A stretch of DNA of 9,754 nucleotides from the NCBI GenBank assembly GCA_023430705.1, contig JAEYZJ010000255.1, forward strand, positions 1 to 9,754, written 5' to 3'. The notes beneath the pieces were generated by a model. That model did not search any database. It saw nothing but the letters and a program-made list of their open reading frames with translations, and was not told the DNA's origin. This stretch comes from Pseudomonadota bacterium. GTDB lineage: Bacteria; Pseudomonadota; Alphaproteobacteria; Rhizobiales; Devosiaceae. The translations under genes and the position numbers were made by a program. Of this stretch, positions 1 through 6,743 are shown one piece after another; position 1 is the stretch's first letter; each line of letters begins with the position of its first letter.

Positions 1-272
1 CGGAACACGTCGGTCATCTCGCCGGTGGCGAGACGGGTCTTGACGATGTTGTCGCCCTCGCCGCCGCCGGGACGGGTTTCGATGTCGATCCTGATGCCCG
101 GGTTCTCGGCCTCGAATGCGGCCTTGAGGCCCTCGGCGGTGGCAACGTTGGTCGGGTTGTCGTCGACGAGATAGGTGAGGGTCACGACGTCCTGGGCGAA
201 GGCCGGCGCGAGGCCGACCGAGAGCAGCGCGGTGGCGGCAAGCAGGGCTCGCCGGGTCATCGAAAGTGTCAT
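1..272 (-). CDS. Sugar ABC transporter substrate-binding protein, N-terminal fragment
   Basis: This is the first 90 codons of a periplasmic sugar-binding protein of the extracellular solute-binding family 1 type; the rest lies beyond the left edge. The ATG at 272 follows an excellent Shine-Dalgarno sequence. Residues 1-26 form a signal peptide: twin arginines at 7-8, a hydrophobic stretch 9-22 and an AFA site giving cleavage before Q27. The TRRALL string also resembles a Tat motif, so either export route is possible. There is no lipobox cysteine. The mature start (VVTLTYLVDDNP, then a segment containing RPGGGEGDNIVKTRLATGEM) matches the usual beta-strand and helix opening of CUT1 binding proteins. 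It lies 65 bp downstream of the rhamnosidase on the same strand, so the two are probably co-transcribed and the ligand is probably a rhamnose-containing sugar. The ligand itself is inference from context. Confidence 0.9.
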   Translation of the reverse strand, partial: MTLSMTRRALLAATALLSVGLAPAFAQDVVTLTYLVDDNPTNVATAEGLKAAFEAENPGIRIDIETRPGGGEGDNIVKTRLATGEMTDVF

Positions 273-277
273 TTCAG

Positions 278-286
278 TCCTCCCTT
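278..286 (-). promoter_or_regulatory. Ribosome binding site of the substrate-binding protein
   Basis: The minus strand reads AAGGGAGGA, five bases before the ATG at 272. It favours this ATG over the internal ATG at codon 5 and so keeps the full signal peptide. Confidence 0.8.
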
Positions 287-321
287 GGCCGGACATGCCG
301 GCGCTTGAATGCGTAGTCCCG

Positions 322-339
322 GACGGTTCCTCCACCGTC
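322..339 (-). repeat. Small inverted repeat after the rhamnosidase stop
   Basis: Perfect 6-bp arms GACGGT and ACCGTC flank a 6-base loop; the structure overlaps the last bases of the rhamnosidase TGA. No T-run follows on the minus strand, so it is not a standard intrinsic terminator. In the transcript it would sit between the rhamnosidase and binding-protein cistrons, where it could affect mRNA processing or stability. The arms are short, so chance is possible. Confidence 0.35.
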
Positions 340-2680
340 AGGGCTTGCTGATCCGGAACGTCACGATGTGTTGTCCGGGCGCGAGCAGGCTGCGCGCCTT
401 GCCGTCGGTGCCGCGTTCGCTGACGGCGATGCCGTCGACGAGCGCGTCCCGATAGAGCGGAGAAAGCACGAGGGTGCCGCTGGCGCCCTCGGGTACGGTC
501 ACCTCGTAGGTCACGGCGTCGCCGTCGACGCTCCAGCGCGCTTCGATGCGGCCGGCGGCGGAGTCGTGCGCTGCGGCGACCGGCGACAACGCGGGCACGA
601 CGGTGGGCTCGAAGACGATGTGCTTGAAGCCGGGCAGGGCGGGATCGGGGCGGAAACCGGCGACGCCCTCCAGCAGCCACTGGCAGACGGCGCCGTAGGC
701 ATAGTGGTTGTAGGAGTTCATCTGGGGGTCGAAGGCGATGCCGTCCTCGTTGAGGGCGTTCCAGCGCTCCCAGATCGTGGTGGCCCCCATCTTCACCTGG
801 AACAGCCAGCCGGGCAGGCCCTCCTGCAGGAAGACCGAGGCGGCGAGGTCGGGCTCGCCGATCTTGACCAGCGCCGGCAGCAGCGCCGGCGTGCCGATGA
901 AACCGGTGCCGATGCGGCCCTGGGCGCGTGCGACCGTTTCCTTGAAGTAAGCCTTCGCCGCAGCCTGGTGCTCGGCGGGGATGAGGTCCCACAGGAAGGC
1001 CAGGGCGTAGGAGGTCTGGTCGTTGTAGCCGATGCGTCCCGACGCGGTGATGAACTCGCGCTGGAAGGCCTTCTTCACCTCGGCGGCGCGCTCGTGGAGA
1101 CGTCTGGCCTGCTCGGCGTCGCCGATGGTTTCGGCCACCCTGGCGGTCAGATGGGACGAGATGTAGAGGTAGATGGTCGCGGCAGCGTCGTCGCCGATCG
1201 TTGGGTAGGGCTTGGCGAAATCGCCCTGGGGCTGAAGCCAGTCCCCGAAGGTGAAGCCGCGGCCACTAAGGCCGGCGGGCGGGCGGACGATCGGGCCGTT
1301 ACTGATCGACCAGACGAAGTCGTTCCAGCGGACCATGGCCGGCAGCGCTTCCTCGAGGATGCCCTTGTCGCCGTAGTGGGCATAGAGGGTCCACGGGACA
1401 ACGCAGATCGCATCGCCCCAGCCGGTGGAGCCGAAGAAGCCGGGGACGATGTCCTCGTGATTGCGGCTCGGATCCGGCACGACATGCGGGATGGCCCCAT
1501 CCGGGCGCTGGTCGGCGATCATGTCGCGGACGTACTTCACGAGGATGGCGTGGCTGTCGTGCAGGTAGCACGCCGTCGGCGCGAAGACCTGCGCATCACC
1601 GGTCCAGCCGAGCCGTTCGTCGCGCTGCGGGCAGTCGGTCGGCACGTCGATGAAGTTGGAGCGCTGCGACCAGACGGTGTTCTCAACCAGCCGGTCGACC
1701 AGCGGATTGGCCGAGCTGAAGGTCGCCGTGCGGGTCGTGGCGGAACTGATGGGGATCATCTCGATCGCGGTGATCCGGGCCTCGCCCTCGATGGCGATGC
1801 GGGCGTACCGGAAGCCGAAGAAGGTGAAGGTCGGGCGATAGCTTTCGGGTCCGCCGCCCTTGAGCACGTATTCGACGCGCGCCTCGGCCGATCGCATGCT
1901 CTCGCGGTCGAACTCGCCCAGGTGGTTGAGCAGTTCGGCATGCTCGATGACAAGGCGCGCGCCCGCCTTTCCCTCGACGGTGAACGCGACGTAGCCGCCG
2001 GCGTTCTGGCCGAAGTCGTAGACGGTGCGTCCCTCGCCATCGGTGAAGGAGTTCACGACGGCCAACCCGGGGAGTTCGTGCACCCCGGCGGTCTCGGCCG
2101 GCAGCAGGGTGGACTTGTCGAACGTGTCCAGCACCGAGACCCCGCCGCTGACCGGCGCAGCCTCGGCGCGGGCGTCGTAGTTCTCGCCGTAGTAGATGCC
2201 GGACTTCATGATGGGCGCGAGGCCGCTCTGCCAGCTGCCGTCGGTTGCGACGATGATGCCGCCGTCGGCGTCCCGCAGCTCGGCGATGGCGCCGATCCTG
2301 TCGCCCCAGGTGTTGAGCAGCTGCTGGCGCGGCCACATCATGCGCGAGCGGTACCAGCCGTCGCCCAGCCAGATGTCGATCGTGTTCTCGCCGGCGCGGA
2401 GCAGGTGCCCGACGTCGTAGGTCTGGTAGCTGAGGCGGTCCCAGTAGCTGGTCCAGCCGGGGGTCAGCACATCGTCGCCGACGCGCTGGCCGTTGACGAA
2501 GGCGCGATAAAGACCGAGCGCGCTGATGCGCAGGGTGGCGGCGCCTCCGGTGAAGCCGAAGGTCTTGCGCACATAGGACGACGGGGTGCCCACGCCCTGG
2601 TCGAGGTCCGGGTGAACCATCTCCGCGGTCCAGTCGGCAGCCACGGGTTCACCGGCCCGGGTGAGCATGGTCTCGTTCAC
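338..2680 (-). CDS. GH78 alpha-L-rhamnosidase (cytoplasmic)
   Basis: This 780-residue inverting glycoside hydrolase of family GH78 would release terminal alpha-L-rhamnose from oligosaccharides or plant glycosides. Residues about 45-175 form the N-terminal beta-sandwich (LYRAFVNGQRVGDDVLTPGW at 58-76), about 205-305 the next beta domain (YDFGQNAGGY at 221), about 315-670 the (alpha/alpha)6 catalytic barrel, and about 675-780 the C-terminal beta domain. The signature DCPQRDERLGWTGD begins at D349. By its spacing to the described Streptomyces avermitilis enzyme, E355 is the general acid. E638 in TTIWERW is the likely general base. Many family members have an additional N-terminal Ig-like domain, which this one lacks. 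No signal peptide is present, so it acts in the cytoplasm on imported substrate. The GTG start at 2680 has a strong ribosome binding site. It diverges from the LacI gene and precedes the binding-protein gene. Family assignment is firm; the natural substrate is not known. Confidence 0.95.
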   Translation of the reverse strand: MNETMLTRAGEPVAADWTAEMVHPDLDQGVGTPSSYVRKTFGFTGGAATLRISALGLYRAFVNGQRVGDDVLTPGWTSYWDRLSYQTYDVGHLLRAGENTIDIWLGDGWYRSRMMWPRQQLLNTWGDRIGAIAELRDADGGIIVATDGSWQSGLAPIMKSGIYYGENYDARAEAAPVSGGVSVLDTFDKSTLLPAETAGVHELPGLAVVNSFTDGEGRTVYDFGQNAGGYVAFTVEGKAGARLVIEHAELLNHLGEFDRESMRSAEARVEYVLKGGGPESYRPTFTFFGFRYARIAIEGEARITAIEMIPISSATTRTATFSSANPLVDRLVENTVWSQRSNFIDVPTDCPQRDERLGWTGDAQVFAPTACYLHDSHAILVKYVRDMIADQRPDGAIPHVVPDPSRNHEDIVPGFFGSTGWGDAICVVPWTLYAHYGDKGILEEALPAMVRWNDFVWSISNGPIVRPPAGLSGRGFTFGDWLQPQGDFAKPYPTIGDDAAATIYLYISSHLTARVAETIGDAEQARRLHERAAEVKKAFQREFITASGRIGYNDQTSYALAFLWDLIPAEHQAAAKAYFKETVARAQGRIGTGFIGTPALLPALVKIGEPDLAASVFLQEGLPGWLFQVKMGATTIWERWNALNEDGIAFDPQMNSYNHYAYGAVCQWLLEGVAGFRPDPALPGFKHIVFEPTVVPALSPVAAAHDSAAGRIEARWSVDGDAVTYEVTVPEGASGTLVLSPLYRDALVDGIAVSERGTDGKARSLLAPGQHIVTFRISKP

Positions 2681-2685
2681 GGCAA

Positions 2686-2692
2686 TCCTCCC
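2686..2692 (-). promoter_or_regulatory. Ribosome binding site fixing the GTG start of the rhamnosidase
   Basis: The minus strand reads GGGAGGA, five bases before GTG at 2680. The alternative ATG four codons in would be placed too far away, so the GTG start is preferred. Confidence 0.8.
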
Positions 2693-2712
2693 ATCGGGCT
2701 CGTTGCGGCCCT

Positions 2713-2735
2713 CGGACGGTGTCTTGCGCCGTCCG
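2713..2735. repeat. Perfect 7-bp inverted repeat in the divergent promoter region
   Basis: CGGACGG at 2713-2719 and CCGTCCG at 2729-2735 are perfect complements around a 9-base loop. It lies 33 bp upstream of the rhamnosidase start, so it is either a hairpin in that gene's mRNA leader or a second protein-binding site. Nothing in the sequence decides between these. Confidence 0.45.
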
Positions 2736-2743
2736 TTGTGTCA

Positions 2744-2766
2744 CGTTCTACGTAAACCGTTCTACG
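2744..2766. promoter_or_regulatory. Candidate LacI-family operator within a 9-bp direct repeat
   Basis: CGTAAACCGTTCTACG at 2751-2766 is an imperfect palindrome centred on CG, with 12 of 16 positions symmetric. This is the usual form of a LacI/GalR operator. The 9-mer CGTTCTACG occurs twice, at 2744-2752 and 2758-2766, exactly 14 bp apart and overlapping the palindrome, so two registers of binding are possible. It lies between the divergent rhamnosidase and LacI genes, where one repressor could control both. The sequence pattern is seen directly; binding by the adjacent LacI protein is inference. Confidence 0.5.
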
Positions 2767-2770
2767 CGCC

Positions 2771-2780
2771 GCTTGCAAGC
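2771..2780. promoter_or_regulatory. 10-bp perfect palindrome in the divergent promoter region
   Basis: GCTTGCAAGC is a perfect palindrome only 5 bp from the candidate operator. It lacks the central CG typical of LacI operators (its centre is GC). It could be an accessory operator or part of a promoter; TTGCAA on either strand resembles a -35 element, but no convincing -10 is paired with it. Confidence 0.35.
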
Positions 2781-2907
2781 ATGTTTCGAGCAGGATCAAG
2801 CAAATGATTGCGTGCCAATCCAGAAACGATCAAATTCGTCCAATATCGATCAGGATGGCGATTGGCGCCGGGCTCTGCTAGAAGCGATGCGGCGGCTTGG
2901 GGGAAGT

Positions 2908-3942
2908 ATGGCCGAACGCGCAAAATCAGGGTCCGGCCGGATCACCATCAAGACCGTGGCCGCCGATGCGGGGGTCTCTGCCGCCGCCGTGTCGAAGGTG
3001 CTGCGCGATGCCTATGGCGTCAGCGACGCGCTGCGCGCGAGGGTGCTGGCCTCGATCGACAAGCTCAACTACCGGCCGCACGCGGCAGCGCGCGCCATGC
3101 GCGGGCGCACCTATACCCTGGGCATCCTGTTGCCCGACCTCAGAAACCCCTTCTTCGCGGATATCCTCGCCGGCCTCAACGAAGCGCTTGAGCGTACGCA
3201 GTACCAGGCGCTGATAGGCGTGAGCCAGTCGGAGCAGGCGACCGAGATATCGCTGATCGATTCCATCATCGATCGCCAGATGGATGGCCTGATCATGATC
3301 GGCCCGCGCATGACGCCCGAGGCTGTGGATCGCGTCGCACTGCAGATCCCCACGGTGATGGTCGGCTACTACTCGCCCCTGGCGCAGACCTACGACACCG
3401 TCAACGACGACGACATCCATGGCGCCGAGCTGGTGGTCCGTCACCTGATCGAGAACGGCTACAAGCGCATCTCGATGCTCAGCCTGAAGGTGCCCGCCAA
3501 CGAGTCGGTCATCATCCACCGCCGCGAGATCGGTTATTCGCAGGCGATGTCGGCGGGGGGGCTGGGCAAGCATATCAATATCGTCCAGTCGCCGCACTCG
3601 CAACGCGAGGTGCTGACCACCATCCGCCACCTGCTGCAGGGCCCGAACCGGCCGGAGGCGCTGCTCTGCTGGACCGACGGCATTGCGCTGCAGGCGATCA
3701 GCGCCGCGCACGAGCTGGGTCTCGCCGTCCCGAACGACCTCGCCATCGTCGGCTACGACAACACGATCTACTGCGACATGGCGCAGAACAGCCTGACCAG
3801 CATCGACCAGTCGGGGCAGGTCCTCGGGCTGCAGGCGGCGCGGTTGCTGATCGAGCGGATCGACGGCCGCCGGCAGGGCGAGCACTTCGTGGTGACGCCG
3901 CGGCTGGTCGCGCGCGGCAGTTCGCGGGCACGCCATTCGTAG
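2908..3942 (+). CDS. LacI-family transcriptional regulator
   Basis: This 344-residue LacI/GalR repressor probably controls the rhamnoside genes around it. The N-terminal helix-turn-helix spans about residues 12-35 (TIKTVAADAGVSAAAVSKVLRD), with recognition helix near 24-33. The hinge helix YRPHAAARAM at 55-64 has Met where many family members have the minor-groove Leu. The periplasmic-binding-protein-like effector domain follows, from LGILLPDLRNPFF at 71 to the family-typical DLAIVGYDN at 277 and LTSIDQ at 296. The frame stays open upstream to 2719, but residues before the HTH look random and 344 residues is the normal family length. ATG at 2908 has GGGGGAAG just before it; ATG at 2887 is the alternative. 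It diverges from the rhamnosidase and is followed 62 bp later by the esterase. The effector is unknown; rhamnose or a rhamnoside is a guess from context. Confidence 0.92.
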   Translation: MAERAKSGSGRITIKTVAADAGVSAAAVSKVLRDAYGVSDALRARVLASIDKLNYRPHAAARAMRGRTYTLGILLPDLRNPFFADILAGLNEALERTQYQALIGVSQSEQATEISLIDSIIDRQMDGLIMIGPRMTPEAVDRVALQIPTVMVGYYSPLAQTYDTVNDDDIHGAELVVRHLIENGYKRISMLSLKVPANESVIIHRREIGYSQAMSAGGLGKHINIVQSPHSQREVLTTIRHLLQGPNRPEALLCWTDGIALQAISAAHELGLAVPNDLAIVGYDNTIYCDMAQNSLTSIDQSGQVLGLQAARLLIERIDGRRQGEHFVVTPRLVARGSSRARHS

Positions 3943-4004
3943 GCCTTTCCAGCCGCTACCATTCCAGTCATTGATTGCCATCCCATCCACCAAAGTCCTG
4001 AGCA

Positions 4005-4967
4005 ATGCCCTTTTTCGACCTGCCGCAGTCCCAGCTCGAAACCTATCGCTCGAGCGCCCTCGCCCCTGCCGATTTCGACAGCTTCTGGGCCGAGACCCTG
4101 AGCGCTTCGCGCGCAAAACCGCTGGAGGCGGTGTTCGAGCCGATCGAGACAGGCCTGCGGCTGTTCGACGTGTTCGATGTTACCTTCGCCGGGTTCGGCG
4201 GGGATCGGATCAGGGCGTGGTACATCAAGCCGGCCGGCGCTGCGCCGCGGGGCACGGTGGTGAAGTTCATCGGCTATGGCGGCGGGCGCGGCCTGCCGCA
4301 GGAGCATCTGCTGTGGCCGGCCACGGGCCGGGCGGTGCTGGTGATGGATACGCGCGGACAGGGCAGCAGCTGGTCACGCGGCGATACGCCCGATCCCGCC
4401 GGCTCGGTCGCGGCGCATCCGGGGTTCATGACGCGCGGCATCAACCATCCCGAGGACTACTACTACCGCCGGGTCTACACCGACGGGGTGCGGGCCGTGG
4501 ACGTGGCGCTGTCGCGGCCCGAGACCGATCCGGACAAGGTCGCGGTGGTCGGCGGCAGCCAGGGCGGGGGCATCGCGATCGCCGTGGCGGGCCTGCATCC
4601 GGGGGTGAAGGCGGCCATGCCGGACGTGCCGTTCCTGCAGGATTTCCCGCGGGCCGTCGGGCTGACGACCCGCGACCCCTATGGGGAGATCGTGCGTTAC
4701 CTCGCGGTGCATCGCGAAAAGTCCGAGCTCGCCTACCGCACGATCAACTATTTCGACGGCGTGCATTTCGCCGCCCGGAGCAAGGCCGCGGCGCTCTACT
4801 CGGTGGCGCTGATGGACGATGTGTGCCCACCCTCGACGGTCTATGCCTCGTTCAACGCGTGGGGCGGCCCCAAGGCGATGGAAAGCTACAGCTTCAACAA
4901 CCATGAGGGTGGCGGCACCTGGCAGGAGAAGGCGCAGGTCGCCTGGCTCGACGGCACGCTGCCGTGA
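4005..4967 (+). CDS. CE7 acetyl-ester hydrolase (acetyl xylan esterase / cephalosporin-C deacetylase family)
   Basis: This 320-residue alpha/beta hydrolase of carbohydrate esterase family 7 removes acetyl groups from sugars and short oligosaccharides. The family hallmarks are all visible: RGQ in DTRGQGSSW (117-119), the nucleophile elbow GGSQGG with S185, D271 in ALMDDVCPPST and H300 in NNHEGG. The spacing S185-D271-H300 equals the triad spacing of the Thermotoga maritima enzyme (188-274-303) offset by three. FMTRGI at 141 and YYYRRVYTD at 152 are also typical. No signal peptide is present, so it acts in the cytoplasm, as is usual for CE7. The start has only a weak ribosome binding site. Its GTGA overlap with the permease indicates one transcript. 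It would deacetylate imported oligosaccharides, perhaps to open them to the rhamnosidase; that link is inference. Confidence 0.94.
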   Translation: MPFFDLPQSQLETYRSSALAPADFDSFWAETLSASRAKPLEAVFEPIETGLRLFDVFDVTFAGFGGDRIRAWYIKPAGAAPRGTVVKFIGYGGGRGLPQEHLLWPATGRAVLVMDTRGQGSSWSRGDTPDPAGSVAAHPGFMTRGINHPEDYYYRRVYTDGVRAVDVALSRPETDPDKVAVVGGSQGGGIAIAVAGLHPGVKAAMPDVPFLQDFPRAVGLTTRDPYGEIVRYLAVHREKSELAYRTINYFDGVHFAARSKAAALYSVALMDDVCPPSTVYASFNAWGGPKAMESYSFNNHEGGGTWQEKAQVAWLDGTLP

Positions 4968-5842
4968 CGACGGCGCTGGCCCTCGACTATGCCGATCGGG
5001 ACGGGGCGGCGGCGCGCCGCCGCTGGGTGCTGTCGCGCATCGCCATCTATGGCGTGCTGTCGCTGTTCGCGCTGGTGTACCTGCTGCCCGGGCTGCTGGT
5101 GTTCCTCAACTCGTTCCGCGATGCGGCCGAGGTCAGCCGCAACGGGCTGATCGCGGTGCCGATGAGCTTCTCGCTCGACAACTACGTGAGGGCATGGACG
5201 CAGGCCTGTGTCAGCGGCATGTGCCGGGGGCTCGGGCCCAACTTCGTCAACTCGCTGATCATCACCGTGCCGGCGACGATCGCGACGACGATCCTCGGCG
5301 CGATGAACGGCTATGTGCTGAGCAAGTGGAAGTTCCCAGGCTCGAACTTCGTGTTCGTGATGATCTTCCTCGGCATCTTCCTGCCGGCGCAGGTGTCGCT
5401 GCTGCCATGGGCGTGGATCATCGGCCGGCTGGGGCTCGCCAACAACGTGCTGGGGCTGCTGCTGATCCACACGGTGATGGGGATTTCGTTCGCCACCCTG
5501 TTCTGCCGGAATTTCTATGCCGGGCTGCCGGACGAGATCACCAAGGCGGCGCAGATCGACGGCGCCGGCTTCTGGCGCATCTTCTTCAAGGTGCTGATGC
5601 CGCTGTCGGGGCCGATCCTCGCCGTCACGGTGATCTGGCAGTTCACCTCGATCTGGAACGAGTACCTGTTCGGCGTGGTGTTTACGTCGGGCATGCAGCA
5701 GCCGATCACCGCGGCGATCACCGGGGTGCGGGCGGGCGGTTCGGCTGCGACAGTGATGATGGCGGCGGTGCCGCCGCTTCTGGTGTATCTGGTGGGTGGA
5801 AAGTACTTTGTCCGCGGACTCACCCAAGGGGCGTTGAAGTAG
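4964..5842 (+). CDS. CUT1-type sugar ABC transporter permease (MalG-like)
   Basis: This 292-residue inner-membrane permease belongs to the MalG side of CUT1 carbohydrate importers. About six membrane segments are visible, near residues 25-48, 93-117, 127-148, 157-180, 213-236 and 262-284. The EAA loop that contacts the ATPase is EITKAAQIDGAGFWRIFFKVLMP at 191-213. A periplasmic stretch with two cysteines (C82 and C87) before the second segment is reminiscent of the glucose/mannose-type permeases, from memory. The GTG start shares bases with the esterase TGA (GTGA) and has no Shine-Dalgarno sequence, so translation is probably coupled. No MalF partner, binding protein or ATPase lies next to it; the binding protein is on the other strand at the left edge. 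Pairing with that protein is inference. Confidence 0.93.
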   Translation: MTTALALDYADRDGAAARRRWVLSRIAIYGVLSLFALVYLLPGLLVFLNSFRDAAEVSRNGLIAVPMSFSLDNYVRAWTQACVSGMCRGLGPNFVNSLIITVPATIATTILGAMNGYVLSKWKFPGSNFVFVMIFLGIFLPAQVSLLPWAWIIGRLGLANNVLGLLLIHTVMGISFATLFCRNFYAGLPDEITKAAQIDGAGFWRIFFKVLMPLSGPILAVTVIWQFTSIWNEYLFGVVFTSGMQQPITAAITGVRAGGSAATVMMAAVPPLLVYLVGGKYFVRGLTQGALK

Positions 5843-5844
5843 CC

Positions 5845-6384
5845 ATGACGGCACGGAACTACGTGATCGACGAGATGATCTCGGCGAAGGCGATCGCTGC
5901 GCGCGTGGAGGCGCTGGCGAGGGAAATCTCGACGCACTATGCGGGTACCGACAAGCTCGTGGTCGTGGGGCTGCTGCGCGGCTCGTTCATTTTCATCGCC
6001 GACCTCGTGCGTGAACTCGACCTGCCGGTGGAAGTCGATTTCCTCGAGGTATCGAGCTACGGCAACTCGACCGAGTCGAGCCGCGAAGTGCGCATCCTCA
6101 AGGACCTGCGCGGCGAGATCGAGGGGCGCGACGTGCTGCTGGTCGAGGATATCGTCGACACCGGCTACACGCTCAAGCATGTGCTCGAGATCCTCAACAC
6201 GCGGCATCCCAAGCGGATCGAGGTCTGCGCGCTGCTCGACAAGCCGTCGCGCCGCGAGGTCGACGTCAAGGCGCGCTGGATCGGCTTCGAGATCCCCGAC
6301 CGGTTCGTGGTCGGTTACGGGATCGACTACGCGCAGCGCAACCGCAATCTCGACCACATCGGCGCGGTGCGGTTCACCGACTGA
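5845..6384 (+). CDS. hpt: Hypoxanthine phosphoribosyltransferase
   Basis: This 179-residue purine-salvage enzyme makes IMP (and often GMP) from hypoxanthine or guanine and PRPP in the cytoplasm. The PRPP-binding loop is LLVEDIVDTGYTL at 98-110, with E101, D102 and D105. The LRG pyrophosphate loop is at 44-46, SSYGNSTESS forms the flexible catalytic loop at 70-79, and KPSRR at 133-137 and IGFEIPDRFVVGYGIDY at 146-162 complete the purine site. The length is normal. The frame is open far upstream, but homology begins at this ATG, two bases after the permease TAG. It may be carried on the sugar-operon transcript or have a promoter inside the permease gene; the ribosome binding site is weak (GAAG). 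It has no metabolic link to the sugar genes. Confidence 0.95.
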   Translation: MTARNYVIDEMISAKAIAARVEALAREISTHYAGTDKLVVVGLLRGSFIFIADLVRELDLPVEVDFLEVSSYGNSTESSREVRILKDLRGEIEGRDVLLVEDIVDTGYTLKHVLEILNTRHPKRIEVCALLDKPSRREVDVKARWIGFEIPDRFVVGYGIDYAQRNRNLDHIGAVRFTD

Positions 6385-6460
6385 GGCCGGTACCTGCGCC
6401 GAAAGCCCGACTGGCCTGGGCCATCGGGGTTTGCTGCAGTCTTGCCGCTCCGGAAAGGTG

Positions 6461-6501
6461 CGGCATGGGCGGGACTTCGTCCCTGTGCCGGTCGTCCGGC
6501 A
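6461..6501. repeat. Two mutually exclusive hairpins after hpt
   Basis: CGGCA at 6461-6465 pairs with TGCCG at 6486-6490, enclosing GGGAC (6471-6475) paired with GTCCC (6479-6483) around a TTC loop. The same TGCCG also starts a perfect 6-bp hairpin TGCCGG-TCGT-CCGGCA at 6486-6501. The two structures compete for bases 6486-6490. GC-rich spacers throw up such hairpins by chance, so the function is uncertain. Confidence 0.35.
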
Positions 6502-6536
6502 AACTGTACAAAGGTTGGGACTCTCGCCCCGCCCAT
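6465..6536. repeat. 9-bp perfect inverted repeat enclosing a hairpin
   Basis: ATGGGCGGG at 6465-6473 is the exact complement of CCCGCCCAT at 6528-6536. The 54 bases between include the TGCCGG/CCGGCA hairpin. The pairing would give a stem-and-inner-hairpin fold of about 72 nt, but it excludes the GGGAC/GTCCC hairpin at 6471-6483. Confidence 0.35.
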
Positions 6537-6743
6537 TGCGAACGGTCTTTTGGCCGCCGGCACCACGAAGCGATGCAGGAACCGACAAACCCTGGCAGGA
6601 ACGCCTCCCCACCAGCCCGAACCCCCATCGCGACGCCGCGTAAGCGCCTCGCATCGATGAGGTGAGGCCATTGTAGGGGGCGTGCGGAATGGGGGGACGA
6701 GATTTTTCGCGGCAACGCCAAGCCACTGGCGCCCCGACAAGAA

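Noticed and set aside
368..2755. A 795-codon open frame on the plus strand, antisense to the rhamnosidase
   Set aside because: Its translation is low-complexity and rich in Gly, Ala, Val, Asp and Arg with no recognisable domain. The minus-strand frame has clear GH78 motifs. Long antisense frames are common in GC-rich genes.
2926..4116. A 396-codon minus-strand frame opposite the LacI and esterase genes
   Set aside because: It is Arg/Asp/His-rich shadow sequence without a domain and overlaps two genes with strong family motifs.
4819..5844. N-terminal extension of hpt across the permease gene
   Set aside because: The frame is open only because of GC bias. Phosphoribosyltransferase homology begins at the ATG at 5845 and the upstream translation is Arg/Ala-rich noise.
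6442..6665. Short open frames in the spacer after hpt
   Set aside because: They have no recognisable protein content and no convincing start signal, and overlapping frames of similar length exist on both strands.
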